64,000 bases of DNA from Bacillus sp. MUM 116 (GTDB taxonomy: Bacteria > Bacillota > Bacilli > Bacillales > Cytobacillaceae): contig NZ_MLYR01000046.1 of the NCBI RefSeq assembly GCF_001866655.1, positions 83,034 through 147,033 of the forward strand, written 5' to 3'. Below the pieces are notes generated by a model that ran no database searches, was not told the DNA's origin, and saw only the letters and a program-made list of their open reading frames with translations. Shown here in pieces: positions 30,774 to 40,183 of this stretch. How positions within the stretch are numbered: position 1 is the first letter of the stretch; each line of letters begins with the position of its first letter. A program made the translations under genes and the position numbers.

Positions 30774-31748
30774 TTACAACCACACCTCGATATAGATTCC
30801 AAGAATCGCTAATATTAGTCCAACACTCCAAAAAGTCACTACAACCCGCCATTCAGACCAGCCGACTAACTCATAATGGTGATGTAATGGGCTCATTCGG
30901 AATATCCGCTTCCCTGTAGTTTTAAAGGAAATGACCTGAAGAATAACCGATAATGTCTCAATAACAAAAACACCACCGATAATGATTAGCAAAATTTCAT
31001 GCTTGGTTAAAATGGAAATAGCCGCTATTGCCCCGCCAAGTGCTAGCGAACCGGTATCTCCCATAAAAACCTTTGCAGGATGCGCATTAAAAACTAAAAA
31101 TCCTAAGACTGCACCAACAATCGCAACGGAAAAAATTGCTACCTCCACCTGTGATTGATTCCAGGCAAGAACGGCATATGCCCCGAAAGCGATTGCCGCA
31201 GTTCCGGAAACTAAACCATCTAGTCCATCCGTTAAATTAACTGCATTGGAAAAACCTACGAGCCAAAAAATAATGAAAAAGACAAAAAACCAGCCTAAAT
31301 CAAAGGAATAATTCCAGAAAGGCAAAGTGATTTCCGTTGGAAAGCCATTTTGTTTATAAACAAAATAAAAAATAACCGATATAATAATTTGTCCTAAAAG
31401 TTTTTGTTTGGAGGTTAAGCCTAAATTCCGCTTTAAAACCACCTTAATAAAATCATCGAGAAAACCAAGCAAACCAAAGCCGAACGTTACAAGTAAAAGT
31501 AAATACGTTTTCACGGTTGGCGCGGAAAACTTTCCTGTCATCACTAAAGTAGTAATAATAATTGAAAATAAAATCATAATTCCGCCCATTGTTGGCGTTC
31601 CCGTTTTCTTTAGATGGGATTGCGGTCCCTCTTCGCGAATGCTTTGTCCAAATTTCAACCTTCTTAAGAAGGGAATAAAAATGGGAGAGAGCAATACGGA
31701 AATAAGAAATGACATGATGATTGTAAATAAGATTACCTGCTCCAGCAT
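30774..31748 (-). CDS. mraY: Phospho-MurNAc-pentapeptide translocase
   Basis: Makes lipid I from UDP-MurNAc-pentapeptide and undecaprenyl phosphate. The start [14 protein letters not shown] at 31748 follows AAAGGAAGGG and gives 324 residues, the B. subtilis length; 17 more in-frame codons upstream are not needed. Ten membrane segments are present. Catalytic Asp residues sit in [11 protein letters not shown] near residue 100 and in [13 protein letters not shown] near residue 172, and the histidine motif is [14 protein letters not shown] near residue 288. Confidence 0.96.
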   Translation of the reverse strand: MLEQVILFTIIMSFLISVLLSPIFIPFLRRLKFGQSIREEGPQSHLKKTGTPTMGGIMILFSIIITTLVMTGKFSAPTVKTYLLLLVTFGFGLLGFLDDFIKVVLKRNLGLTSKQKLLGQIIISVIFYFVYKQNGFPTEITLPFWNYSFDLGWFFVFFIIFWLVGFSNAVNLTDGLDGLVSGTAAIAFGAYAVLAWNQSQVEVAIFSVAIVGAVLGFLVFNAHPAKVFMGDTGSLALGGAIAAISILTKHEILLIIIGGVFVIETLSVILQVISFKTTGKRIFRMSPLHHHYELVGWSEWRVVVTFWSVGLILAILGIYIEVWL

Positions 31749-31749
31749 T

Positions 31750-32205
31750 TTATCCCTTCCTTTCTTGACTTGCCGCATTGGATTTATCAGATAATTCATT
31801 CAACATAGCAGCAATATCATATGTTTCGTTATTTTTGTTAAGAATTTTTTTATTTAAGATATCAAATTTTGTTATATTCATTGTCTTTTCTGTTTCTCCA
31901 TCTAATTTTTCTATATATTGTTTCAAAATTAACCGTACCGCTCCTCCCGGATCTTCCGCAAGAAATACCGGAAAGTGATTTGGAGTGTAGCGGGGCAGCA
32001 TTTTTCCTTTCTGCCATATTGCAGCAATTGCTCCATTGACAAGCGCCTCTTTTAGGTCACCTGATTCCTCACTAAGGGGTACAAAAATCCCCTTGGGCTG
32101 ATTTGCACTTGCTTGGTCCGTTACCGTGTAAAACATAAGATTGGCATCATGAGCTCCCCGGATTTCATGAATGAAATTCGCAATATCTTTATAAACTAAA
32201 TACAT
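31750..32205 (-). CDS. Stand-alone Mur-ligase N-terminal-like domain protein
   Basis: A 151-residue protein with no known function. Residues 37-100 resemble the UDP-binding N-terminal domain of MurE and Mur[21 protein letters not shown] corresponds to the [24 protein letters not shown] part of MurE next door, and the following [28 protein letters not shown] match the AAILAEK and [18 protein letters not shown] parts. The ATP-binding and C-terminal ligase domains are absent, so it cannot be a ligase. The tail is Asn/Lys-rich. AAGGGGAG lies 7 bp before the ATG. It begins 3 bp after murE and ends 1 bp before mraY, a tightly coupled position absent in B. subtilis. The fold assignment is by eye. 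Confidence 0.75.
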   Translation of the reverse strand: MYLVYKDIANFIHEIRGAHDANLMFYTVTDQASANQPKGIFVPLSEESGDLKEALVNGAIAAIWQKGKMLPRYTPNHFPVFLAEDPGGAVRLILKQYIEKLDGETEKTMNITKFDILNKKILNKNNETYDIAAMLNELSDKSNAASQERKG

Positions 32206-32208
32206 CTC

Positions 32209-33669
32209 CTATCTCCCCTTGATTGCATCTCGAGCCACGAGCCGATCATCAAAATCATAAACATTGTTCCCTATAATTTGGTACGTTTCATGTCCTTTAC
32301 CTGCGATAAGAATCACATCACCTTCTGACGCACGTTCAACTGCTGCTTCAATTGCTTGTTTTCTGTCGGGTATTACTTCGAATTTTAAGCCTTGTACACC
32401 GGATACCATATCATTAAGAATACCCTTAGGATTCTCGCTTCTTGGATTATCGGATGTAAAAATCGGGTCTGTGGCATATTGGCAGGAGATTTTAGCCATC
32501 AATGGTCTTTTTGTTCGGTCCCTGTCACCACCGCACCCTACAACTACAAAGATTTTTTTTCGCGCAAACTGCCGGACTGTTTTTAAAACATTCTCCAAGC
32601 TATCTGGAGTATGGGCATAATCAACGATGATTGTAAAGTTTTGACCTTTATCAACTAGTTCAAATCTTCCTGCCACTCCTTTAATACTTTCAATAGATTG
32701 GATAATTTGAGATATTGGTACACCTGATACAAGTGATGCCGAAACGCCGGCTAAAACATTATAAACATTGAATTTCCCTAATAGCTGAATTTTAACCGGG
32801 TATTGATCCTGATTGATGATTAAATCAAAGCTTGTGCCAAAGGATTTCATTTGAATATTTTCCGCCCGGATATCCGCACGATTGGTAATCCCATATGTAA
32901 TGACATGCGCAGCAGTAGATTTTTCGAACAAAACGGATGCAGATTCATCAGCATTTAGAATGGCGAATTTCGGTTTATTTTTTTCAAAGGTATTTCCCAG
33001 CTGAGAAAATAGAAGGCACTTCGCTCGATGATAGTCTTCCATTGTTTTATGATAATCAAGATGGTCCTGGGAAAGGTTGGTAAAAACAGCAACATCATAG
33101 TCACAGCCATGAACCCTTCCCATATCTAATGCATGGGAAGAAACCTCCATTACGGCCATTTCAACACCTGCAATGACCATTTGACGAAAGTTTTTCTGCA
33201 GGGTAAGACTATCTGGAGTCGTGTTTTTTGTTTCGATTGTCCGGTTGCCTATTTTTGTATACATTGTACCAATCAGACCCGTTTTTCGGCCTGCATCTGA
33301 AAAGATTTTTTCAATTAAATGGCTGGTTGTGGTTTTTCCATTCGTACCGGTAATACCGATTAAATGCATTTTTTTCGATGGCTGCCCGTAGAAAGCATCG
33401 ACGAGAACAGCCATAGCCCGGGTGGTATTCTTTACTAAAATGACCGGAACATCAAGCGGGAGCGTTTTTTCAGCTAAAATAGCTGCAGCACCATTTTTAA
33501 CGGCATCTTCTGCATAGTCGTGTCCATCCACGGTGTACCCTTTGATACAAATAAATAAGCTTCCTTTTTGCACCTTACGGCTATCATTTTCAATTGAAAA
33601 AATTTCCGGATTTGCGCCCGAATACGGGACTAATGAATGCAAATATTCAAGGAGATTTAATAGCTTCAT
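32209..33669 (-). CDS. murE: UDP-MurNAc-tripeptide synthetase, meso-diaminopimelate type
   Basis: Adds meso-A2pm to UDP-MurNAc-L-Ala-D-Glu. It has 486 residues in three domains: the N-terminal UDP-binding domain with [17 protein letters not shown], the ATP loop [14 protein letters not shown] near residue 107, and the C-terminal domain. The specificity motif is [10 protein letters not shown] near residue 405; DNPR is the mark of A2pm-adding enzymes as opposed to lysine-adding ones. ATG start. It is separated from spoVD by a repeat and a terminator, so it should have its own promoter. Confidence 0.96.
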   Translation of the reverse strand: MKLLNLLEYLHSLVPYSGANPEIFSIENDSRKVQKGSLFICIKGYTVDGHDYAEDAVKNGAAAILAEKTLPLDVPVILVKNTTRAMAVLVDAFYGQPSKKMHLIGITGTNGKTTTSHLIEKIFSDAGRKTGLIGTMYTKIGNRTIETKNTTPDSLTLQKNFRQMVIAGVEMAVMEVSSHALDMGRVHGCDYDVAVFTNLSQDHLDYHKTMEDYHRAKCLLFSQLGNTFEKNKPKFAILNADESASVLFEKSTAAHVITYGITNRADIRAENIQMKSFGTSFDLIINQDQYPVKIQLLGKFNVYNVLAGVSASLVSGVPISQIIQSIESIKGVAGRFELVDKGQNFTIIVDYAHTPDSLENVLKTVRQFARKKIFVVVGCGGDRDRTKRPLMAKISCQYATDPIFTSDNPRSENPKGILNDMVSGVQGLKFEVIPDRKQAIEAAVERASEGDVILIAGKGHETYQIIGNNVYDFDDRLVARDAIKGR

Positions 33670-33750
33670 TTTTCACTCAAATCCTCTCATGACTAAGAAG
33701 TACATAGCTGCTTTGTCAGAAGACCCTAAGAAGTTTCATCTTATTACAAT

Positions 33751-33883
33751 GCAAGCGTCCTGCCACTCAATTACTATCCTGCTCCTGCGGCAAAGAATAT
33801 TCAAGGAAGTACTGGTCACCTCGTCGCATGCCTGCAAGGATGAAAATTCAGTGATGTTGGCTGATCGAGGCGCTTACGCTTTT
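33751..33883 (-). repeat. Type A dispersed intergenic repeat, shortened copy 3
   Basis: It is oriented opposite to copies 1 and 2. Its complement reads AAAAGCGTAAGCGCCTCGATCAGCC, CACTGAATTTTCATCCTTG, GCATGCGACGAGGTGA, CAGTACTTCCTTGAATATTC, GCCGCAGGAGCAGGATAGTA and GCAGGACGCTTGC. The internal GTGAAGTCGTTCTTTAACTTCAT hairpin found in the other two copies is missing. It fills the murE-spoVD gap (33670-33989) together with the spoVD terminator. Confidence 0.78.
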
Positions 33884-33935
33884 CCTATTTTACATGAAAT
33901 TAAAACCAAATTCCATTCTACCATTAATTGCAGCG

Positions 33936-33972
33936 GAAAAATAGGCGGCAGAATACATATTCCAGCCGCCTA
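33936..33972 (-). terminator. Terminator of spoVD
   Basis: TAGGCGGC (33942-33949) pairs with GCCGCCTA (33965-33972), followed on the minus strand by UAUUUUUCC. It isolates sporulation gene spoVD from murE downstream. Confidence 0.85.
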
Positions 33973-33989
33973 CCCCATTACTTTTATAT

Positions 33990-35909
33990 CTATTCACCAT
34001 TCCCAAAATAAAGTCTAATTTTCGAACCTTCTTTTAATTTTGTTCCCGGAGCAGGAGATTGCCTTACCACTACATCCCCTTCACCGCTCGCATCAATTTT
34101 CAAATTAATCATTTGCTCACCAATTTCACTCTTTGTCATTCCAACAAAATCAGGCAGTTCGATAACAGGGACATCATCCCAAGCCTTTTTCTTCTCAATT
34201 TGGTTTTTGCGAGGCTCAACGCCCATGGCACGCAGGCTGTCCTTCATAATATTTCCAACAATCGGCGCCGTTACTTGTCCCCCGAATTGAACAACGCCCT
34301 TCGGATTATCAACAGCCACATAAACTACAAGCTGCGGGTCATCAGCAGGTGCAAAGCCAACAAAGGAGAGAATATAATTATTTTCTAAATAACGGCCATT
34401 TTGTGCTTTTTGTGCTGTACCGGTTTTACCACCAATCCGATAAGAGTCAACAAACGCCTTTCCCCCAGTCCCTTGAGCAACAACACTTTCAAGTGCTTCG
34501 CGGACCTTTTTAGACGTTGCTTCGGAAATCACTCTTCGTTTTGCCACAGGTGTATTTCTCATCACCACTTCATTTGTTAGAGGATCAAAAATCTCCTTTG
34601 CAATATAGGGCTTATAAAGTATTCCACCGTTAACAGCCGCTGCAACCGCTGTAACCTGCTGAATCGGAGTCACCGATACTCCCTGACCAAAAGCAGTAGT
34701 TGCCAATTCTACCGGACCAACCCGATTCATATTAAATAAAATCCCTGTTCCTTCACCTTGTAAATCAATTCCTGTCTTTTGGCCAAAACCAAAATTCTTA
34801 ATATATTTAAACAAGGTATCTTTACCCAACCGTTCTCCCAGTTCAACAAATCCCGGGTTACATGAATTTTGCACAACCTGTAAAAATGTTTCATCGCCAT
34901 GACCGCCGCGTTTCCAACATCTGAGTCTTGCACCCGCCACCGTTACATATCCAGGATCATGGAAATGCTCCTTCTCCAAATTCACTTTTCCTTCTTCCAA
35001 AGCAGCAGCAAGGGTAATAATTTTGAAGGTAGAACCAGGTTCATATGTTGACCACACAGGAAGGTTCCGGTTATATACTTCCTGAGGGACATTTCTAAAA
35101 TTGGAGGGATCAAAAGTAGGGCGGCTGGACATTCCTAATATTTCCCCATTATTCGGATTCATTGCGATGGCAATAATTCCATCTGGATTATATTTAGCCT
35201 CGGCAATATCTAATTCCCGTTCCATAATGGTTTGGATTTTCGTATCAATGGTTAATTGTAAATCAAGACCATTTTTGGGTGCTTCATAATCATCCGGCAT
35301 ATCGTTCATCCGTTTTCCTTTTGCGTTGGCATAAAATTTTACAGCTCCCCGCTCCCCGCTTAGTTCCTTGTCATAATACTTCTCAAGTCCCATCAACCCC
35401 TGGTTGTCCACTCCAGCAAAGCCAAGAACATGGGAAAGATAGCTTCCAAACGGATAATGGCGTTTAGAATCTTCACCTATATAAATTCCATCAAGACCTA
35501 ATGCCCTTATTTCTTTCGCCTTTTCATGGGAAATTTTCCTACCCTCTTTGACTCTGACAATCGATTGTCCCTGGGTAATTTCCTTATAAGCCTTTTCCTT
35601 TGTAATATTTAACACGGAGGCAAGTTTTTCGGCTGTTTCCGCAGGGTTGCTAATTTGTCTTGGAACAACCCAAACGGTTGGAGCACTGATATTTGTTGCT
35701 AATGGGACCCCATTTCGGTCGACTATCTCTCCACGTTCAGGCTCAAATGGGATATTCCTGCTCCATGAATCTTTGGCACGATTGGTCAACATATCGCCAA
35801 GAAAAAACTGTACATACCCAAGTCTGACATCAATAATTAAAAAGACAAGTATTCCAACGAAAAGTGCAATCATTAACCGTTTACGGACAGTTACATTTGA
35901 AACACGCAT
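33990..35909 (-). CDS. spoVD: Sporulation-specific penicillin-binding protein SpoVD
   Basis: Class B transpeptidase for spore cortex, partner of SpoVE. It has 639 residues from MRVSNVTVRKRL (35909, CAAAGGAGGC upstream). One membrane anchor (about residues 10-30) is followed by the PBP dimer domain, then the transpeptidase with the SxxK motif in YEPGSTFKIITL near residue 295, the redox-sensitive Cys region VQNSCNPGFVELG near residue 350, and KTG in RIGGKTGTAQ near residue 495. A C-terminal PASTA domain starts at LPDFVGMTKSEIGEQM. It is probably driven by sigma-E; I did not find a convincing promoter. Confidence 0.95.
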   Translation of the reverse strand: MRVSNVTVRKRLMIALFVGILVFLIIDVRLGYVQFFLGDMLTNRAKDSWSRNIPFEPERGEIVDRNGVPLATNISAPTVWVVPRQISNPAETAEKLASVLNITKEKAYKEITQGQSIVRVKEGRKISHEKAKEIRALGLDGIYIGEDSKRHYPFGSYLSHVLGFAGVDNQGLMGLEKYYDKELSGERGAVKFYANAKGKRMNDMPDDYEAPKNGLDLQLTIDTKIQTIMERELDIAEAKYNPDGIIAIAMNPNNGEILGMSSRPTFDPSNFRNVPQEVYNRNLPVWSTYEPGSTFKIITLAAALEEGKVNLEKEHFHDPGYVTVAGARLRCWKRGGHGDETFLQVVQNSCNPGFVELGERLGKDTLFKYIKNFGFGQKTGIDLQGEGTGILFNMNRVGPVELATTAFGQGVSVTPIQQVTAVAAAVNGGILYKPYIAKEIFDPLTNEVVMRNTPVAKRRVISEATSKKVREALESVVAQGTGGKAFVDSYRIGGKTGTAQKAQNGRYLENNYILSFVGFAPADDPQLVVYVAVDNPKGVVQFGGQVTAPIVGNIMKDSLRAMGVEPRKNQIEKKKAWDDVPVIELPDFVGMTKSEIGEQMINLKIDASGEGDVVVRQSPAPGTKLKEGSKIRLYFGNGE

Positions 35910-35979
35910 ACTTTGAACGAGCCTCCTTTGTGTGGTCGTTCCATTTATATGCTTGTACAATTGCGAATAGACCGTAAGG

Positions 35980-36016
35980 AAAAAGAAAACTCGCCCACTA
36001 AAAATGGGCGAGTTTT
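35980..36016 (-). terminator. Terminator of pbpB
   Basis: AAAACTCGCCCA (35986-35997) pairs with TGGGCGAGTTTT (36005-36016), with a U-rich tail on the minus strand. It abuts the pbpB stop. Confidence 0.85.
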
Positions 36017-38233
36017 CTAATCGCTAGGAGTTTGATCAGAATTTTTTTCTTGTCCGGTATTCCCTATGTTTTTTGACTGCTGTTCCGGAGATTGCAATTG
36101 AACGATCAGATTTTCTCCCGATTTTAATGGAGAACCAGGAGTAAGATTCTGTTTCACGACATAACCACTGCCCGCAACATTAAACTTTAAATCAGCTATT
36201 TCTGCAAGTTGCATAACATCCCGTAGTGACCAACCCGTCATATCAGGAGCAATCAAATCACCACTAGTTCCTAATAATACTTTTTCACCTTCTAATATCG
36301 TTGTTCCAGCCTTTGGAAGCTGCATGGTTACATCTGGTCCCTTTCCGAGAACAATTGGATTAAATCCTTGACTTTTTAAATCTTTGACGGTTTCCGTTAC
36401 CGAAGCTCCGGAGAAATCACCAATCTTAACAGAAGTGGATTTTTCCAATTTGGAAGGGCGGATATTTAAGTATTGCAAACTATTTTTCATCACCGGATTA
36501 AAGATCTCCGAAACAGGGCGGGAGCCCAATTCATAGTTGTCAATTTGCGGCTGCTGCACGGCAACATAAACAATTAATTTCGGATCATTTTTTGGTGCCA
36601 TCCCTAAAAAGGAAAAAATATAATTCTGTTGCCCTGTTAAATATCCACCCCCATTAGGGTTTGGAATATTCGCAGTACCTGTTTTACCAGCAACACTATA
36701 GCCATCAATCTTGTACCGATGTCCTGTTCCATTTTTAGAAGTAACAACCGTTTCAAGATAATCTCTGACTGTTTTCGCTGTTTGTGCTGTTATTGGTGTG
36801 CCAGCGACTTCGGTTTCTGTCTGTTTAATTACTTTTCCAGTATCATGATTTACAATTTTATCCACCACGTGCGGCTTCATCATTTTCCCGTCATTGGCAA
36901 TAGCTGTGGCTGCTTGAATTAGTTCTATTGGTGTAACGGCAGTCCCTTGACCAAACGCTGTAGTTACTTTTTCGATTGGGTAATTAAATTGAATTCTTCC
37001 TGCTGCTTCATTTGGAAGGTCAATTCCTGTCGGCCGGTCAAAGCCAAATTTGCTTAAATACTCCCTGAATTTCTCAAAGCCCAATTTCTCATCTGCAATC
37101 TTGGCAAAGGCTACATTCGATGAACGCTGCAAACCTTCTAAATACGAAATGGTTCCCCACCCCGAATAATTATGGTCATGTATCGCAGGTGACCGAGGTG
37201 AAACTTGATAAGAACCCGATTTATACTTTTCATTCGGATTAAAGACTCCTTCATTTACAGCCGCAGCAAGGGTAAAAATCTTCATTGTCGACCCCGGCTC
37301 ATAAGAAGTTTCAATTGCCTCGTTATGCCAGCCGTCCGTAATCCCTTCTTTCGTTTTCGGATCAAAGGACGGACGCTGTCCCATTGCTAAAATATCACCC
37401 GTTTTTGGATCCGCAACAATCGCGATAATTTTTTTCGGCTTATATTTCTTTGCCACATTATTCATCGCATCTTCTAAAAATGTTTGGATTTTCTGATCAA
37501 TTGTTAAATAAACATCATCCCCATCCTTGGCCGGAGAAATGTTTTCCTTTTTATCTGGGAGAATATAGCCCCATAGGTCACTTTCATAATTTAGTTTTCC
37601 ATTTGTTCCAGTTAAATAATTGTTTAGCGTTTTTTCAATCCCCATTTGTCCAACCATTTTATACGATTTATCTTTTTGTTCAACTGGATCCGTATACCCT
37701 ACTAAATGGGAGGCAAATATTCCGTTTGGATAGAAACGTTTCATTTGCGGAATGAAGGTAATCCCTGGAAGCTTTAAATCCTCAATTTTCCTTTTCGTTT
37801 CAATCGAAATATCTTTCCCTGCCCGGCCAAATTCAACCTGGAACATATTTGGTTGGTTTAATCTTCTATAAATCTCCGTTTCATCCATATTAATGTATTT
37901 TGCCAATTCCATCGCTGTTTTCTGAGGGTCCGTGACATGCATTGGATGCTTCGGGTCCGTCGTCATCTTTTTACTTAAAATGGCCAAAAGTGAATAGGAA
38001 GCTGTGTCTTCTGCGACAACTTCTCCATTTCGATCATAAATAATCCCTCTTGTGGCTTCGAGTGTTCCTGTTCGTGTATATTTTTTCATTGCCTTGGCCG
38101 CAAGCGGCTGCCCGGCAGCTTCACCGGATATTTCAATTGAAAAATAGCGGAAAAGTAATACAAAAAAGAGCAGGCCGAATATTACAAATAAACAGGCTGC
38201 TCCAACATTCATATAGGGCTGTTTCTTAATCAT
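36017..38233 (-). CDS. pbpB: Penicillin-binding protein 2B, septal transpeptidase
   Basis: Essential class B PBP of the divisome, working with FtsW. It has 738 residues: a membrane anchor at about 10-30, the PBP dimer domain, then the transpeptidase with SxxK in YEPGSTMKIFTL near residue 312, SSN in GLQRSSNVAFAK near residue 370 and KTG in SVAGKTGTANIPN near residue 505. Two PASTA domains follow (KIGDFSGASVTETVKDL and LIAPDMTGWSLRDVMQL), then a polar tail. The ATG overlaps the ftsL stop by 4 bp. Confidence 0.95.
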   Translation of the reverse strand: MIKKQPYMNVGAACLFVIFGLLFFVLLFRYFSIEISGEAAGQPLAAKAMKKYTRTGTLEATRGIIYDRNGEVVAEDTASYSLLAILSKKMTTDPKHPMHVTDPQKTAMELAKYINMDETEIYRRLNQPNMFQVEFGRAGKDISIETKRKIEDLKLPGITFIPQMKRFYPNGIFASHLVGYTDPVEQKDKSYKMVGQMGIEKTLNNYLTGTNGKLNYESDLWGYILPDKKENISPAKDGDDVYLTIDQKIQTFLEDAMNNVAKKYKPKKIIAIVADPKTGDILAMGQRPSFDPKTKEGITDGWHNEAIETSYEPGSTMKIFTLAAAVNEGVFNPNEKYKSGSYQVSPRSPAIHDHNYSGWGTISYLEGLQRSSNVAFAKIADEKLGFEKFREYLSKFGFDRPTGIDLPNEAAGRIQFNYPIEKVTTAFGQGTAVTPIELIQAATAIANDGKMMKPHVVDKIVNHDTGKVIKQTETEVAGTPITAQTAKTVRDYLETVVTSKNGTGHRYKIDGYSVAGKTGTANIPNPNGGGYLTGQQNYIFSFLGMAPKNDPKLIVYVAVQQPQIDNYELGSRPVSEIFNPVMKNSLQYLNIRPSKLEKSTSVKIGDFSGASVTETVKDLKSQGFNPIVLGKGPDVTMQLPKAGTTILEGEKVLLGTSGDLIAPDMTGWSLRDVMQLAEIADLKFNVAGSGYVVKQNLTPGSPLKSGENLIVQLQSPEQQSKNIGNTGQEKNSDQTPSD

Positions 38234-38586
38234 TTTTGCACAACCTTGACGTTATTTTCATTTAAAACGAGTCCCATTTCCTTTGCTTTTTCATAAATAC
38301 GTTCATACGTACTTAGTTCGCTTACTTGAACTTTTAAGTCATTATTTGCTTTCTTTTGCATTTCAATCGTGGATTCAGATTCTTGAATCGCTTTATTCAC
38401 CTGCCAAATTTGCGCTTGATTCGAAATCATGTGAATGGCTCCGAAACAAACCATACCGGCAAACGCTATACCGAGTACCTTCTCCCCGGGTGTGAGCCAG
38501 GACTTTTTAACTATTACTTTCGGTTTTGCTTGAATCGATTCTGAAACTTGTTGCTGCTCTTGATATTTCCTGGCAAGATTACTCAA
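38230..38586 (-). CDS. ftsL: Cell-division protein FtsL
   Basis: Bitopic divisome protein of 118 residues: a cytoplasmic tail to about residue 35, one membrane segment (VLGIAFAGMVCFGAIHMI, about 40-57), then an extracellular leucine-zipper-like coiled coil. It forms a complex with DivIB and DivIC. The start is TTG (38584-38586, MSNLARKYQEQ) 6 bp after GGAGGGG. The stop overlaps pbpB. Assigned by size, topology and position, since FtsL sequences vary. Confidence 0.9.
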   Translation of the reverse strand: MSNLARKYQEQQQVSESIQAKPKVIVKKSWLTPGEKVLGIAFAGMVCFGAIHMISNQAQIWQVNKAIQESESTIEMQKKANNDLKVQVSELSTYERIYEKAKEMGLVLNENNVKVVQK

Positions 38587-38608
38587 ATTTTTCCCCTCCA
38601 GCTATTTT

Positions 38609-39541
38609 TTATATTTTTTCTGCGATTCGAAGCTTCGCAGATCGGGCACGATTGTTTTGTTCGAGTTCTTCTTCAGATGGAAGAATTGGTTTTCGAGAGA
38701 TTAATTTTAATGTTGGTTTGTACTGATCTGGAATAATCGGTAAACCATGGGGTAAATCAGGGGCTGTGCTCGCCTTTTTAAATGCCGCCTTACAAATCCG
38801 GTCCTCTAGCGAATGGAAAGTAATCACACTGATTCTTCCTCCCGGATTTAAAATGTCAATTGCTTGGTTTAATGACTGTTCAAAAACGGATAATTCGTCG
38901 TTTACGGCAATTCTTATCGCCTGAAAAATTCTTTTGGCTGGATGTCCGCCTTTTCTCCGAGCCGGCGCAGGGATTGCGTCCTTTATTATTTCAACCAATT
39001 CAGCTGTTGTCTCAATTGGTCTGGATTCTCGTGCTGTTTCAATTTTCCTTGCGATTTGCTTAGAAAATTTCTCTTCACCATAGCGAAAAAAGATTCGGAC
39101 TAAATCTTCATAATCCCAATGATTAACGACATCATAGGCCGAAGTGTGTGCTTCAAGATCCATTCTCATATCCAATGGGGCATCATGATGATAGCTGAAT
39201 CCTCTTTCCGGTGTGTCTAACTGTGGGGATGAAACCCCTAAATCATAAAGAACACCATCAACTTTCCTGATTCCTAAGGCTTCGAGTTCATCCTTTAAAT
39301 GTAAAAAATTACTTTTAATAATGGTCAATTTTTCTAGATTAGGCGATAACTTTTCCTTCGCATGAGCAATCGCCGCCTCATCCTGGTCAAAGGCATATAG
39401 TTTTCCCTCGGAACCTAATTTTGAAAGAATGAGGGAACTATGCCCTGCACCGCCTAGCGTACAATCAACATAAATACCATCCGGTTTAATATTCAGACCT
39501 TCTACAGCTTCGTTTAATAACACTGTTGTATGTTCAAACAT
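38609..39541 (-). CDS. rsmH: 16S rRNA (cytosine-1402-N4)-methyltransferase
   Basis: S-adenosylmethionine-dependent methylation of C1402 in 16S rRNA (formerly MraW). The start [16 protein letters not shown] at 39541 (AAGGTGG upstream) gives 310 residues. The SAM loop is [16 protein letters not shown] near residue 26, [18 protein letters not shown] lies near residue 105 and the C-terminal motif is [13 protein letters not shown]. Second gene of the mraZ-rsmH-ftsL-pbpB group. Confidence 0.96.
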   Translation of the reverse strand: MFEHTTVLLNEAVEGLNIKPDGIYVDCTLGGAGHSSLILSKLGSEGKLYAFDQDEAAIAHAKEKLSPNLEKLTIIKSNFLHLKDELEALGIRKVDGVLYDLGVSSPQLDTPERGFSYHHDAPLDMRMDLEAHTSAYDVVNHWDYEDLVRIFFRYGEEKFSKQIARKIETARESRPIETTAELVEIIKDAIPAPARRKGGHPAKRIFQAIRIAVNDELSVFEQSLNQAIDILNPGGRISVITFHSLEDRICKAAFKKASTAPDLPHGLPIIPDQYKPTLKLISRKPILPSEEELEQNNRARSAKLRIAEKI

Positions 39542-39604
39542 TTTTCTAACCACCTTATCCAATCGAAACGATATATAATGAGTTATTTTCATATAACTTT
39601 TCCA

Positions 39605-40036
39605 TTATATATCAAAGCCAATCATATTTTCTGCTATATCAGCAAAAGATTCTTCAGACTGGTCAAAATAGTCTTCCCAAATCTGTTTACTCCATATTTC
39701 AATTCGATTGGAAACACCGAGGACGACACATTCTTTTTCCAGTTTTGCATATTGAAGCAATGGGGCAGGAATATTAACTCTTCCTTGCTTGTCCAATTCA
39801 CTTTCAGTGGCACCTGAGAAGAAAAATCGAGTAAATGCACGGGCATCTTTCTTGGTCAGCGGTAAACCTTTCAGTTTTTCCTCCAATACTTTCCACTCTG
39901 TTAATGGGTAACCAAACAAACATTGATCCAAACCTCTTGTGATAATAAACATTTCACCTAAATCATCACGAAATTTGGAGGGCACAATCAAACGGCCTTT
40001 GTTATCAATGCTGTGATGGTATTCACCCATGAACAT
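39605..40036 (-). CDS. mraZ: MraZ, transcriptional regulator of the division cluster
   Basis: A 143-residue DNA-binding protein made of two SpoVT/AbrB-like half domains, with the family motif DxKGR in [17 protein letters not shown] and again in [14 protein letters not shown]. It binds repeats upstream of its own operon in other bacteria. The start [11 protein letters not shown] at 40036 follows a GGGGG-type site. In the upstream gap, TACCCCCACTTTC and TTCCCCCACTTTC at 40054-40085 are direct repeats (GTGGGGG on the minus strand) that look like MraZ-binding repeats (GTGGG). Confidence 0.95.
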   Translation of the reverse strand: MFMGEYHHSIDNKGRLIVPSKFRDDLGEMFIITRGLDQCLFGYPLTEWKVLEEKLKGLPLTKKDARAFTRFFFSGATESELDKQGRVNIPAPLLQYAKLEKECVVLGVSNRIEIWSKQIWEDYFDQSEESFADIAENMIGFDI

Positions 40037-40150
40037 AGCCCCTACCCCCACTTTCTATATAAAATGTACCACATTCCCCCACTTTCCTCCACTTATTTTT
40101 ACTATTCGTTTTCAAGATTTAAAATCCCTTTAAAACTTGTAATTTTTCTC

Positions 40151-40183
40151 AAAAAAAAGAAACTTCACAAAACGGGAAGTTTC
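40151..40183 (-). terminator. Terminator of bshC
   Basis: GAAACTTC (40159-40166) pairs with GAAGTTTC (40176-40183), followed by eight U on the minus strand. It begins at the last base of bshC. Confidence 0.85.

Noticed and set aside
33533..34018. Open frame of 161 codons on the + strand across the murE-spoVD gap
   Set aside because: It crosses the murE 5' end antisense, a type A repeat and the spoVD terminator; it has no family features.
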